DNA of 64,000 nucleotides from Marthasterias glacialis (lineage: Eukaryota; Echinodermata; Asteroidea; Forcipulatida; Asteriidae), in the NCBI GenBank assembly GCA_911728455.2, contig OU452228.1, forward strand, positions 23,469,950-23,533,949, in the 5' to 3' direction. A program made the position numbers and the translations under genes. Positions 10,881 to 22,559 of this stretch are shown here, piece after piece. Under the pieces are notes generated by a model that ran no database searches, was not told where the DNA came from, and saw only the letters and a program-made list of their open reading frames with translations. The first letter of the stretch is position 1; each line of letters starts with the position of its first letter.

Positions 10881-12750
10881 TTTCTGCTGGTGCTGCATAC
10901 ACCTAAGGAGTTAAGATGGTTTCGGTAATACTTTCCAATCATTATTGAAACTCGCGTTGAGAGGCCTACCTCGCCTGAAAAGCGCATGATAAATACACAT
11001 TATTATTATTATTTTTATTATAAGCAGTCGTTTGACAGTAATAATAATAATAATAATAAAAATGGGAAGAATGATAAATATTCTGAAGTGTCTCTGACGG
11101 ACGTACCCTAAGGTGGTGCTTACAGGAGATAAAACCGTCCGTGATTTTACACACCGCACTTCTTCTCCATCAGCCATCGATATTAAAAACAAATCTCACG
11201 AAGAATTGCACTGCCAGAGAGAGAGAGAGAGGGGAGAGAAGGAGAGTCTGCGTGCAGTTCGTGCATGCTGCGGCAAGAAGCACTCAGCGGGTGAATTGCG
11301 CCGAAAGGCTAGCTTGAATTGCATCATTCACCGAGCGCGGGATTAGGTAAGCAAACAGAAACAGTTTTTGAATTCATTATATTTTCACTGCTCTTAATTG
11401 TTGGTGAAGCACAATAAAAATGACTGATAAGTTAATTTTGGAGCTGATTGTTCTGATACAATGTTTTTTTTGTACATATTATTTCCGGCCGTGGTAAAAC
11501 CACTGATTTGAAAACTGTCCATACATGCACAAAGTTACGTTTATACCTTTTTATTATTGGGTACAATATCGACAAATTAAAAAGGGGAAGTTGAACTATG
11601 GACGAGGCAAACAAAGTGGAATCTGGCAACTTTGCCACAGCAACATTCTTGGGTGATGTATGTATCCACTGGCCCTCCAATCCTGTAGAGTGCCTCAGCG
11701 GAGGCCCGACTTTAATGGAATGGTAATTCTTTTTAATACAAAACATTTGTTTTTTGTTCCATTTAAGCCCCTTTTGCTCTTTGTTTGCTTTTCATACATC
11801 ATTTGCTACACCTCCGGGAAAGCTACCACTTCCTCGGTGTAGGGTTCAACGAGACAACCCGTGCTTAACCTATGTTAGTGTTCATGTTTCCCGGGGAAAT
11901 TGCAGCAAGTGTGAAACAAACATGGGGTTGGCGATGGGGCTATAAACATCCCCAGGAAAAGCATGGGTTTTTTTTTTCTCCCGAAGAAATTTGCTACGTA
12001 ACGTGAATAGGGATTAGACGAAAGGGATTGGCTAAAACCGATCGCCAGTCATTAACAGGGCCATTCTGATGCCGCCTTGAAAAGGGCCACCCTGGCAAGC
12101 CCATCAAACACTTTTGTCGCGTACAACTGAAAACCCAAGTGAATTGTTTCCCGAAATGAACTTTGTTTTCATGGAAAACACTTCAGTTGGAATCAATGAA
12201 GTCTCCACGCTGAGGGAGTCTTCGAGTTGGTAAAGCATTCCCTTGCTCCTGACAATGAACATCTGTGTAAATAAAGAAAAGTGTGTAATTCGCACTTCCG
12301 ATGCTGCTGATTGTAATAATAACAAAATACCAAATTATTTCTGACCCCCAAAATATAAAAATCTTATGGAATTTACGAAATGTGCTGCACCAATATTGTG
12401 CGAAATGTGGCGACGATCATAGCATGGACTCAAAATACAAAATAGGTTAGTATTCACATAATTCTTATTACTAAGTACATTAAAGAGTAGGCTACGCTGC
12501 AAGCAGCCCTGCACGTCATCAAGTCCGTAACAGTCAAAATGCAAAATATTATACTCTAATATCCACTTCGTTTTGTCGAGCTTGCCGGTTGTTTTGTAAA
12601 GCAATCTGCTAAACACGTCTATGAGATTATTAGTTTTGATGACGTACGATATTCATTGAAATTGTACCTATCAGAAAATGAGAAGAGCCAACCGTTCCAA
12701 TACAGAAAACTACTGATGTACTTACACCATTAATAACCATGCTTAAACAC
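10881..12750. other. Intergenic; possible untranslated first exon near 11200-11345
   Basis: It contains simple repeats (TTA/TAA blocks at about 10997-11062, GA repeat near 11217). A GC-richer stretch ends gcgcgggattag followed by the strong donor GTAAGC at 11346. That could be a 5' UTR exon of the three-finger gene that starts at 13611, since an acceptor cctgcccag lies at 13561-13569. This link is conjecture. I see nothing else from 11346 to 12750. Confidence 0.25.
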
Positions 12751-12754
12751 TATT

Positions 12755-13385
12755 AAAGGTACTAATATAGGCTTGGTAAAACAGATAGTGCTGTGCTCTT
12801 ACTTTGTGTGATTCAATTATGTACACGAAGGAAACTTTGAAAGCTTGAGATCATCCTGTCGGCCGAGTCAAGAGATAACAGTGAACAACTGTGCACGCTT
12901 TTCAGCATGTAAACACATTGTCCTTAATTTGGATTGTTACAATCGAAATTAAAATCGGGGTCTTAAAATTCTATTTTCTTGACTTTGACAGTATTTCAGA
13001 CAGAACTATTTCAATGGAAGAGTGGTACTGGTTGGGTCAGTGACTTCTTTCCCTGCCTTTCACCTCTGTGAACCCGGTTCGAATCCCGGACTGGAGCCTT
13101 GCATGTGGATTGGGTTTTCAGTCCCTACCTGATTGCATGGGTTTTTCCTATTTGGGGTTTTCCTCCCACATCTAAAACTGACACCTCTTCATCATCTTCT
13201 CAACACAGGTATCTTCAGGCCTACGGGTCACAGTGCAAGTCACTTTTGAGGGTCCTTTGGTTTCATTACCAGAAATATATAATAGTAATAATAAACTTCA
13301 TAATCAGCGAGCTTTCAGACTGATACTGATAAAAGCAAATTACGGATGAATACCAATCCTGTATTCTACCTTTAACGGTAAGAAC
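12755..13385. repeat. TIR element interrupted by a SINE
   Basis: The left end ttaaaggta and right end tacctttaa are inverted. Internal blocks (gatagtgct...ctttgtgtg; acattgtccttaatttggat; aaattaaaatcggggtct; aacttcataatcagcgagc) recur in the same order at 40190-40480, where no SINE splits them. The SINE at 13010-13270 therefore inserted into an older element. Confidence 0.65.
13010..13270 (+). repeat. tRNA-derived SINE, good copy
   Basis: It has the B-box-like cccggttcgaatcccgg and the body ggattgggttttcagtccct, then caggtatcttcaggcctacg and the end tttggtttcattacc. A short AT microsatellite (agaaatatataatagtaata) follows. The same family occurs reversed at 4925-5160 and 33560-33625. Confidence 0.75.
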
Positions 13386-13610
13386 TCAATAGAAGCTGGC
13401 AGATTAATAATCAAGGCTCGACCAACTACAATCAATACAATATACTCAAAGGTGAGTTGGCTGTTTCAAGTTAATATAAGTATGAAATAATTGTCACACC
13501 TGCACCTGTCAAATGCCGTAGATTGAATATCAATAACATGGTCACAAAACGCATGCTGTCCCTGCCCAGGTCTAATTGCCAAGTGAAAAGTGTGTGACGT
13601 CAATCTCGTC

Positions 13611-13653
13611 ATGAGTCAACTTGCCTTTGCCACCTTCGTCTGGATTGCCGCCG
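13611..13653 (+). CDS. Three-finger gene exon 1 (signal peptide)
   Basis: ATG at 13611; encodes MSQLAFATFVWIAA and one base of the next codon; donor GTAAGT. This start is chosen because it opens the hydrophobic signal sequence and splices in frame to the cysteine-rich exon. An acceptor-like cctgcccag lies 42 bases upstream. Confidence 0.75.
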
Positions 13654-16600
13654 GTAAGTTTCCCTTCGTCCCGTATTCTGCTATTTTTAAGGGGGGTGTA
13701 GTTTCCATTTCCCAACTTCAATCCTGCGCAGAGGTTCGGTATCATGCGCAATTTAATCTGTCTGATTAGGGCACAATTTCATTCTGCGCAGAGGTTCGGT
13801 ATCATGCGCAATTCAATTTATTTTATCTGATCAGGGCACAATTTCATTCTGCACAGAGGTTCGGTATCATGCGCATTTTAATCTGTCTGATCAGGGCACA
13901 ATTTCATAAAGCTGCTTGAAGCCTCTGGTCAACGTTGGAAAAGTGTCTGTAAATGCTTCCATTCTTTGCACAAAACAATCTTTGAACACGAAAACGAGAA
14001 AACGGTAAAAATGTATTAAGCATTTTTGTACGTATTCTTAGGATGATTTGTGGTCTCACTGACTGTAAATGCTTCCAGTCTTTGCACAAGTCGAGACATT
14101 TGTAATAAAACCAACCTGTGAAAATGTCGGCTTATTTCGTTGTTTTATTTGCAAGAAAACGGTGGAAATGCATTCAGCATTTTTGTACGCATTCCTATTG
14201 GCAGAGCTTCGTCTCACTGAGACGAAAATTAAATTTGGATCTTATTTCATTTATTATTAAAAAACGATAACACTTCAGGCAGAAATATTTCATGGACGTT
14301 TGTACCATCTTTATACCATGTAAGGTGTATGTATTCTGTAAATGTTTATGTTTTTCTTTCTTCCAATGTTGAACTTGGGTTTTAAAGCGCAAAAGTAAAT
14401 AAGCTCAAGACGATTTTGCAGTCCATTTGCAAATGGTGGAAGTTCCACCGGTTGGTAAACTATGGCCGTTTACGAAACCAGGGCTTTGGGTTTGGGCTTG
14501 TGCTTAGGCTCTGTCAGTTTTTTTGAAAACGTGTGCTTTCCTTACGGGGATTCAAACAGGCGGACGGAGCCCAGGCCGGAGCCCAAGCCCAGGCCGTGAT
14601 TTCGTAAACGGCCTAAACACTATTTTGAGTTGTAACTCGTTCCCTTGTTTGAAGATGTGCGTGCATTGATGAACATTGGTAAGATTTAAAAATATAAATG
14701 TTCACAGATGGTTTAAAAGATGGTCATTGTGGTAAACTTCACTTAAAATAGTTTTGCTGAAAATGCTAATAGTTTTTTAGGAATGTTCAAAATAATTGGT
14801 TTTGATATCACGATTCCAAAACAGTGACGTCGTAGCCAGCATCTTTTTTTTGTAGGGGGCAAAGGGGGAGGGGCACAAATATTTGTAGAGGGGGCAACTT
14901 CAGTTAAAGTTGCCCGATTATAGCAAATTTCATGGTGTCCAGAGGCTGACGGGGGCGGGGGGGGGGGAAGATGCCCACGACTACGCCACTGGAAACCGGA
15001 TGTTTAAAAACAGTTGATACATAATGAGGGATTTTTACTATTTTCTCAAGAATCCGATGACCAACTAAACAGGTTTGTTATCGCATGTAGGCCTATATAT
15101 ATTATGTATGGCCACATAAAGTTCGGTCTTTGAAAAAACTATAATACATCACTGATTCAGTGGTGTTGGGAAGAGCATTATTGATTCCCATCTTCAATAA
15201 ATACAACTTTACCAAAACTAATGTTAACATTTCTTCAAATAAGGTGGAGCCGTTTTTGAACAAAAACAAAATGAAAACGGTTTATGTATAATTGTTGAAT
15301 TATATTCAAATACGTGAATTTTGAAATGAGCAACTATGATTTTTCAAATGATTTTTTTTCTCGACATGAATTGTTTTTTTTAGACGGATGTGTTTCTCTG
15401 GAAGATTGGTGTTGATACGAACTTTATAATCAATGAGCTTAAAGATCATTATTTCCATTATTTAATATGAAAAAATACTTCTGTGGCTTGTATTCAACTA
15501 CTTGTAAACAACTACATTGCAGTAGCGCAGTGTGTAACCATACAATTTCATTTTATTTTTTATAAATTTTATTTATATATATTTTTTGTGGGGCAAACAG
15601 GGGGCAAAAACCTAATTTGGGGGTTATTATGTATAACTGCTGACATTTTTGTCATGGATCTTGTTTATTTATTCATCTTGAGCTGTTCTTTGTTTCTTGT
15701 TATTAGTTTGTTGTTTTTTCCTTGTCTTTTTGTTCGGCTTCTTAACCACCCCTCCCTTTCCCACCATTTCCTTCCAACTTTGTTTAGTCAGTATAATCTT
15801 ATTTGAGGACATATTTATTTATCTAATAATTTTAATTTATTTTTACACGTAATATTTAGTATTTTACTCGACCCTGTTTACTTGTACAAATTACTGTATT
15901 TTTGTGAATAAATAATAATAACCATTTATTTGTGCATTTTTCGATGTCATGTGGAAGGGAAATGGGGCAAGGGTTCTGGGCGGGCTGGGGTCTCGCGACC
16001 CTTCCTCTGGTTACACCTAAGTAGTTCTTTATTACTGCAGTGTACAGCTCGGCTGTGGTTGGCGCTCAGAGGACGACTGATCTGATGTGTTTCAACTGCT
16101 CCCATACATACGCACCTGGGGTTGAACTGGGAGAGATGAACTGCAAGGACCCGTTTGCCATGGGTGGAATCAGCATCATTAAATGCGAGACCGCATGTGT
16201 CGTAAGTTGGCTATAAAGTTAAAATGCTTAAGATTTGGGTTTGAAACCATTACAACAGACCGATCCATTAAGCCCCGCCCACCTTAACAAATGCCTCGCA
16301 ACAGTGCGTAGTGTGACTTTCTTGCCACGATCGCAGCGGTGGTTCGGTTGCGGCCACATCGGATACACACACGTACATGGTTTTCGCGAACGGTTTTGGA
16401 TTTAGTTTTGTGACCTTTTGAGCAGTGCCTTGAGTCCAAAGAACAATGCAGACAGGAACACTATTAAACCACGTTTACACGACTGTACAGGGACCACTGC
16501 TGTGGGATTTTCATCACCAGAAATACGAAAAAAAGGAAAAAAAGGAGGTGGGTGTGTTGTTGTGTGTCAGAACAATTGGGGCAGTTTGTTCACTTTTTAT

Positions 16601-18142
16601 GGGATTTTAACGTGTCGGACTTTTGTCGGACTCTCAGTGGTGTTGTCAAGGCTGTGATTGGTCCATACTTTAGTAGGCGGGGCTTAATGGATCGGTCTGT
16701 TTCAGTATGGCATTACGAGGAACAACTTCGCTCCAAGATTTAAGGCTGGAATGTATTTACACCGTGCCTGATATCACTCAACTGTAACAGTCGTTTTGGG
16801 GCATGCAGCTGATGAATGTACTTTGCTTTCAAAAGGAAAAAACTTCAAGCGATGGATACAGAAATCAGTTGTATTAAATTGATAAGTTAGACGAGATAAG
16901 TCACAATCGTTATTTGAATTCATTTAGGGTGCTCAACAATAAAGTGCACCACCAAGAGTTTGCTTCGAAGTGGTAATTTTCCTCACTTCATTGGGTGCGT
17001 TCGATTAGCTTACACGTGTAAGTAAAACTTATACGAGAGCGTTCGATTAGCCATCACGTGATACTCGTGTCTGCCCCCGGTGTATGGCACCACAGCCCCA
17101 GCTCGCGAGCGGGTCTCTGGTGGCTGCCCGGTGTAATGACGTAGTACGGCTGCAGGCTCACGGCAGGGAACAACCTTTATCCTTATTTTTTCCAGAATGT
17201 CAAGCGAATACACCGCAGCGTTCGATTAGCCTTGTGTCGTGGCTACCACGAGTATAACTCCCGGTGTACACGGGGAAGCTAATCGACCGCACCCATAGTT
17301 TTATTCACATTAAGAATTACCTGGACCTAATTTCATAGAGCTGCATAAGTTCGAGAAGTAGCTAAGCACAACAAATTTAAGCCTACCAGAAAAATAGTAC
17401 TAGCCAAAATTCCATGTCCCATATATAATCTGTGACGGGTATCTTGCTTACTTTTGCTTGGCATAAAATTCCTAAGCAACGTTTTCTGCTTTAAGCAGCT
17501 CTGTCTATAAAAATGGGCGCTGGTATCGACCCCCTGCATGCTCGTCAGACGCTGTTACTGTGCCCGCTCTCCATTTTGGTAGTCAACACGTAAGTGTGTA
17601 AAAGCCGCTTTGCCTAAAATTCTCACAGTGACGCAGTGACACAGTGACACAGCGACTTCAAAAGTGGCGCAAGCAAGATTATTGTGGTAATGACGTCAGA
17701 TGAATTGGATCTACACATAAGGGAAACGATTTTCGAAGTTCTCTTCGTGTTTGCATTGATGATGATAACCTTGATATTAGTGTTTTGGAATACGTACGTT
17801 TCTATCAATTTTTGCAATCAACCCCTCCGTGGCAAACCCTCGTTGGCATACTATTTTGTAAATCTCCAGAATTTATCTTCAAATTTTGTTCTCATGTGAA
17901 CAATTCTTGTTCCTTTTCAGAAACACACAATAGAGGGCGACGTCTCTAGCATCCAACGAAACTGCTACACTAACGAGGAGGTCCCCTGTGAAGATTTAGA
18001 TCGCTTCCAACTCGAACAGGGTGGCTTTTTGAGTCAGGATTGCTGCTACAGAAATCTCTGCAACAGCGGATGCGCCATGACATTTAACCTTTTAGAATTC
18101 GGAGCTGTGGTAATGGTCGGTCTAGTTGTCGTGAAAGTCTGA
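13611..18142 (+). CDS. Small three-finger (Ly-6/uPAR, sleepless-like) GPI-type protein
   Basis: Three exons: 13611-13653, 16041-16201, 17921-18142, all GT-AG with matching phases, giving 141 aa. Residues 1-24 form a signal peptide (MSQLAFATFVWIAA then VYSSAVVGA). The mature part has cysteines at 31, 34, 50, 58, 62, 83, 91, 109, 110 and 115, with the family hallmark CCYRNLCN at 109-116. The C-terminus is hydrophobic (FGAVVMVGLVVVKV) after a small-residue NSG, as expected for GPI attachment. Exon structure (signal exon, then two domain exons) fits the Ly-6 family. These proteins act outside the cell on receptors or channels; the partner here is unknown. Introns are packed with TIR elements. Confidence 0.85.
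13724..13910. repeat. Three-copy tandem repeat, about 60-65 bp
   Basis: Units start at about 13724, 13784 and 13849. Each contains gcagaggttcggtatcatgc, then an AT-rich linker and agggcacaatttcat. It lies in intron 1 of the three-finger gene. Confidence 0.85.
13944..14200. repeat. Two-copy imperfect duplication
   Basis: The motif tgtaaatgcttccattcttt gcacaa near 13945 recurs near 14065. The linked motif aaacggtaaaaatgtattaa gcatttttgtacg near 14000 recurs near 14158, as aaacggtggaaatgcattca gcatttttgtacg. The two parts are duplicated in the same order. Confidence 0.65.
14461..14615. repeat. Short TIR element, family G
   Basis: The left arm tatggccgtttacgaaacca and right arm tttcgtaaacggccta are inverted copies. 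Pairing continues through the ggctttgggtttgggctt region. TA flanks both ends, consistent with a TA target duplication. The same family is at 61151-61326. Confidence 0.7.
14616..16040. other. Rest of three-finger gene intron 1
   Basis: AT-rich. It has a G-run (gcgggggggggggaag) near 14955 and an AT-rich possible LINE tail around 15890-15935. No exon-like sequence is found; exon 2 follows at 16041. Confidence 0.4.
16041..16201 (+). CDS. Three-finger gene exon 2
   Basis: The acceptor is attactgcag and the donor GTAAGT. It encodes the end of the signal peptide (SSAVVGA) and the first finger region: LMCFNC, EMNC and IIKCETACV, five cysteines. Confidence 0.85.
16255..16700. repeat. TIR element, 446 bp
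   Basis: The terminal arms acagaccgatccattaagcc (16255) and ggcttaatggatcggtctgt (ending 16700) are exact inverted copies. The pairing extends several bases into a ccgcc-rich stretch. No transposase is inside, so it is non-autonomous. It sits in intron 2 of the three-finger gene. Confidence 0.85.
16992..17295. repeat. TIR element, about 304 bp
   Basis: The ends are tgggtgcgttcgattagct and agctaatcgaccgcaccca, a near-perfect inverted pair. Inside, gcgttcgattagcc recurs twice more (about 17040 and 17218), so the termini are partly tandemised. No coding capacity. Confidence 0.8.
17540..17712. repeat. Partial copy of TIR family with TGACGTCATCATCACAA end
   Basis: It contains ctccattttggtagtcaaca and the right end tggcgcaagcaagattattg tggtaatgacgtcagatgaa. 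The same order is seen at 32469-32536, 40498-40692 and 55572-55972. A short cagtgacacagtgacacag repeat lies inside. Confidence 0.6.
17921..18142 (+). CDS. Three-finger gene exon 3 (terminal)
   Basis: The acceptor is ccttttcag. It encodes KHTIEGDVSSIQRNCYTN, EEVPCED, then QDCCYRNLCNSGC and the hydrophobic tail, with stop TGA at 18140-18142. It supplies the CC-x4-CN signature and the GPI-type C-terminus. Confidence 0.87.
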   Translation, partial: KHTIEGDVSSIQRNCYTNEEVPCEDLDRFQLEQGGFLSQDCCYRNLCNSGCAMTFNLLEFGAVVMVGLVVVKV

Positions 18143-18920
18143 ATTGGTATCCTAGTCTGGTTCCCTGACCACAGGTTCTAGGTCCTCGACGACTCTTGTT
18201 AAAAATCTCAGGCATCACCCACGTTTAAACATAGATGATGACGCAACTATATAAATATTCACCACTTGTCACCACCAACGGTGGACAATGTCATTGGATA
18301 AAAACGAAGCGCTGATGACGCGCCTTGTTTACTTTCAAAAAGCCTGGGATAATCACAGTTTGTAAAATTGTTGAACAGATATTTGGAAATAGTGCTGAAT
18401 TTGTTGGAAAAAACCAATAGTTGGATGTGTTTTCTTAAATAATTTGCAATAATTTGAATTTGGTCACAACGTCTGTCAACTAGATTAAATGGTTTTAGTT
18501 TGTCAACAGTACACACGCCCGGAAACGTCCGACCATCAACGACACTGTCCGAAAGTTGACGACAAAGAGTTCGGAACATTTCGGATACCTTCGGAAAAGG
18601 AGGAATTCCCCTTTTTGTCACGTGACCCTCGGGTGATACCGGACCCTAAAATCGACAGTGAATAGTCGGAGATTTTTGGGTCTGGGATACAGACTAAATT
18701 GGTCCCGGTGCCGCCATCTTGTTCTCCCCCCCTCTATTGAAATCAGTGGAATCAAACCGGTGCTGGAAATGCGGTAGACGGCAACATTTTAGGTAAATGG
18801 GAATCAGTGTTTATTACTGCTGTTGAACCTATTGTAGGGAACAAGGGTAGGTGTGATTTATTAAACTTAATACTTTCCACGATTTATGTCTATAGAGGGC
18901 AAGTAATTGGTGTCTTTTTT
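18143..18920. other. Downstream of the three-finger gene, no further gene
   Basis: Probably begins with 3' UTR. I see no clear AATAAA before 18921; the first plus-strand ones are at 19528, inside a transposable element, and later. Nothing else is recognised. Confidence 0.35.
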
Positions 18921-20116
18921 TAAAGGGACACACCGGCTTCGTTGGGCTACTTTGGGCTTCAAACTAGAATATTATAAAGGTCTTGATATGGTCTTGAGGA
19001 GTAGAGATGAAATATCATGAAAAGAAACCACCAAATTTGGCCGTTTTCGAGCATTTAAAAAAAAAGTACGGTCACGTTGTTTTTCCAAACCGATTTTTGG
19101 GTTCGGATAAATCACGTGATCTTTGGAGTTAGTTTTAGTTCCAGCCGTATAAAAGTTTATTACTGCATCAAACTCAACTGTTATTTTAAAGTAACTGTTC
19201 ATGAGTTTTTGACAAATGAGAGCATGTATTCATATTATGGACACAAATTATACATAATTATGAAAATCGTGCATAAAATCTTAACCCATAGAGTCCGACC
19301 AATGGAAGCGTGCTCCACTGATCACGGGCGTGGGGGCTTGCGAGATCATTGGTCATTGGTCAAGCCAACGTAAAACGATGGGCGACGACGAGGGATAATG
19401 GATATACTCACCGGTGATCATGATGATCACACCGTGAATGATGCATTCTTTGCCAGAATTTTGATGGACGGGTTTGTGGCATAGAATTTTGGATAGGCTT
19501 GGGTTTATTTCAATCTTGGAGGTAGTCAATAAACATAATAAAGACGTCAATACTCTTTATACAAGTCTGATGTTCACGACGACTAACTAGTGGTTTGCGC
19601 AACGGTGCGATGTTGCCTGTTGGTGGTGTAGTGCTCTTGACTCGTTTCGCTCCGATCGAGTTTATCGTGTTTTTAAAGACTTTTTACTTGTGTTTTACCA
19701 TCTTTGGATTGTTTGTCTTTATGTTTTTTTACCACGATCTTGGGATCTCGAAGAAACGTTTTCCATGGTTTCGGACCCTTCGAAGGAAATGCAGTTGTGT
19801 GTGTGAAGATGTTTTTATGTTTACTCACATACTGGAGATATGCAGACTGGATCATCGTGTCTTGACATAGTGATAATATTGAAAATAAAAGCACCAGTCT
19901 ACTTGCAACATCGCACGACATTGCAGCGTAAATTTCACACTCGAAACGGCTGGTAAAGCATGTACACTGACCTTTGACCTTTTTGTTTTTTTTGGTTTAT
20001 TTTTCGTGATTTATTGGCGACTTTGATGATTTTTTTTACAACAACCATCTTAAAACTTATTGTCTTTCTTTCTATATCACTATTTAGTGTAGACGATAAA
20101 CCGGTGTGTCCCTTTA
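18921..20116. mobile_element. 1.2-kb non-autonomous TIR element
   Basis: The ends taaagggacacaccgg (18921) and ccggtgtgtcccttta (ending 20116) are exact 16-base inverted repeats. Several short frames inside are not recognisable as a transposase. It may be a deletion derivative of a larger DNA transposon. Confidence 0.7.
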
Positions 20117-20700
20117 ACGTGTTGTTTGAAGATTTGCATAGTGTGGACAAAGAAGTAACCATCACCAGTAAACTTGTAGTGGTACACCCATGTGTAAATC
20201 TCTTTTGGGAGGAGTGTATCTGCTTGTTTTTGTTCTCCTGAAGACAAGTAGGTAACTGTTTGAAACGTCAAGACCATACCAACGGCTCTTTTCAGAGCCG
20301 ACAATCCCCCCAAAGAGATGCACACATGGTTTTTAGCCACAATTTTACTAAGTATGGTAGTTACTTATTTTCACAAATTTGTTATTTATGTAATGTGTAA
20401 TTTTGAAATAAAAGAGATATAAGAAAAGCATGCCTTGCGTTTTATGAGTTTATTTTCGGCTGAAATTAAATGTTTACCAGGACACCTCAGAGAAGTAATC
20501 AACGTAAGTGTAGCTCAGAATTGCTAATATAGCTTGAGGAAACCCACAAACAATGAGTTCTTCGTGAACAAGAAACGCGTGTGTGAGCCCGTTTGTTACA
20601 AGTTTTGCGTTAACTTTATTTGTTTGCTTGTCTGTCGCTGTAGCAGCTTCAGCAGCAGCAGCAGAACCACCACCACCACCACACATTTGGTGCTAGATAT
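20117..20700. other. Intergenic, no gene recognised
   Basis: It contains an AATAAA near 20408 and a CAG/CAC-rich microsatellite at 20640-20688. Nothing else is supported. Confidence 0.35.
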
Positions 20701-20704
20701 TTGG

Positions 20705-20880
20705 CAGGGTGTACCCCACTCCTGTTGTGTCTTCATTGTGTTCTGGAAATCTCTGGAATTCTTTTGAGGATTTTAGGGGGGTGCTTCTGTACAAGAGGGG
20801 AAGAATGTGTTCGAGAATGGGGAACATTTGGGGGGGGGGGGCCTCCCTCTGCCACATATCGCGCATGATATACCAGAGTC
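20705..20880 (+). repeat. Dispersed repeat H, copy 1
   Basis: It contains gtcttcattgtgttctggaa, ggaattcttttgaggatttt, a G-run and cctccctctgccacatatcg. The same series is reversed at 29030-29185 and is on the plus strand at 47752-47885. Three copies within 27 kb identify a family; its class is unknown. Confidence 0.65.
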
Positions 20881-22105
20881 CAGCGCTTGGACTGTTTTCG
20901 TTCTTACTAGCGTTTCTAACTAAGCCCTCAACGTCAATACACAGCCCAGGCAGGTCTCTGAATTGGGCAGAGCGCCCTCAATCAGGAGAACGATAGAACA
21001 AAAAAACGGCCAGAATCTGGACTAGGTAAACCACCACAGCAGCACAGCAGCAGCAGCATTGAATGTTTTGTGGTGGTTGTTGTTTGTCCGACCCGCTCCT
21101 TAGAACTTCGAAACTCGAATCACGATTTTGCCGTACTTGATAACTTTGAATTTCCCCATTTTTTATTCCCCTCCTGATAAGCATAGATCAAGTGACCGTG
21201 TCGATATAGATTCATTTGCATGACAAATTCTTATCAGAACGCAGATTACAAGCAGATTACAATATTGGTGTTACCGTAAACCGAAACTCATACATCTATC
21301 GTGTCGTAAAGTTTTGGATAGCAAAGTCACCGAGTGATCAAACACACCTCCCCCACGGGAATTTTACTTTTCCATTAACGTCTCTCGATCAACCTTACAG
21401 AAAACTCGATGCAGCCCCTCCAGTACACTTGCAGAAGGATGAGTTTATACAGCTGTGAAACTTCAGTTACGGCTTTCCATTTGGTGGCCAGATTTTGCTG
21501 GTGGCAAGTTTGCTTGGTGCCGAAGTAAACAGTCCGTACAGGACCCATCCAACCGTGCTGTCATAAGAAAGAGTGCCCCTGTGCAGTGAGATTCTGTTTA
21601 GATCTCTATTATACAGACAGTATAATAGAAATCGGTGGTGTCGAACCACCTCACGGTCACACAAACGAAGCCACACAATATCACCCCTGCACATATCCTA
21701 AATAAGTTCCGTAGCGAACAAACGTCGTTATTGATCACTTATCACAACTCGATTCAGCGTAGTAAATAGACCGCGGTATTCCATCTTGTGAATTCATGTT
21801 TTGCTCACCGGGTTGCAAGTATAAACAAGCCAACCTTGACCGACTACTACCAAGAACTGGTGATATGTCTGGGATATAGATTTAGATGTAGGTGAATCAG
21901 CTGATAGATACTTCAATTACGAACCGTTAGAGAATGGCAGCCACGGAGACTACTTATTGTCCACTACAAGTACAACCCTCAAACAAAGGTAACCATTACT
22001 TGTTTTTCCAAATATTAACTTATAAATTAAACTTTTACAAGAGCATGTTTAACCCCTTTTTCATTAGGAATTTACGTGTTATCTTCAATCAAATAGATGG
22101 TGCAT
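20881..22105. other. Intergenic; possible lone coding-like exon at 21933-21991
   Basis: CAG-rich microsatellite near 21040. At 21933 an ATG opens a short frame (MAATETTYCPLQVQPSNK) that runs straight into GTAACC at 21992, as a first coding exon might. No partner exon is found on the plus strand downstream, so I treat it as unproven. Confidence 0.2.
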
Positions 22106-22111
22106 AGACAT

Positions 22112-22540
22112 TATTATAACACCTCTTCCTTTGATTCTATCTGTTGATTGGCCGAACGTGCGTCACGTGGTGTTGTGTATTTTTTACTATCACACTGTAC
22201 ACCGACCAAAAGAACTGTTAAATGGTACTATCCAACGATAGCCTAGCAACAGATGTACTATTGATTGGATACCCTGGTACCCTGACTGCATTGACTTCAA
22301 GCGTTGATTTAAATGAGCTGTGTGACAACCTCGAACACGGTGAAACGATCAAATCCGGCATACGTGCATTTTTGAAATACGATATGAGAACGAAGGCAAT
22401 AATATTAGTCTGGTACCCCTCTTTCTTTTTGTCAAGATTCCCTGTCAGATTTTATACAGTTGTTCGAAGACTGACATACGCACAGTTGTTTAACAAATAC
22501 TACCACAAAATGGATGAAATTGAGGTGTTATAAAACAAAT
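22112..22540. repeat. TIR element P, copy A
   Basis: The left terminus is ttataacacctct (22114) and the right terminus gaggtgttataaaac (22523). Subterminal gattggccgaacgtgcgtca is shared in part with copy B (42905-43200). It is directly followed by the palindrome at 22560-22680. Confidence 0.65.
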
Positions 22541-22559
22541 ATTGACTGCTTTATCTCGT

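Noticed and set aside
13724..13910. CRISPR-like array
   Set aside because: Only three 60-65 bp units with no unique spacers, in an animal intron; an ordinary tandem repeat.
21933..21991. Coding-like first exon (MAATETTYCPLQVQPSNK) with a GTAACC donor
   Set aside because: No downstream partner exon found on the plus strand before the SLC13 gene; kept only as a low-confidence remark.
22222..22533. 103-codon open frame
   Set aside because: It fills the inside of TIR element P and ends in its terminal repeat; no domain is visible and copy B does not keep the frame.
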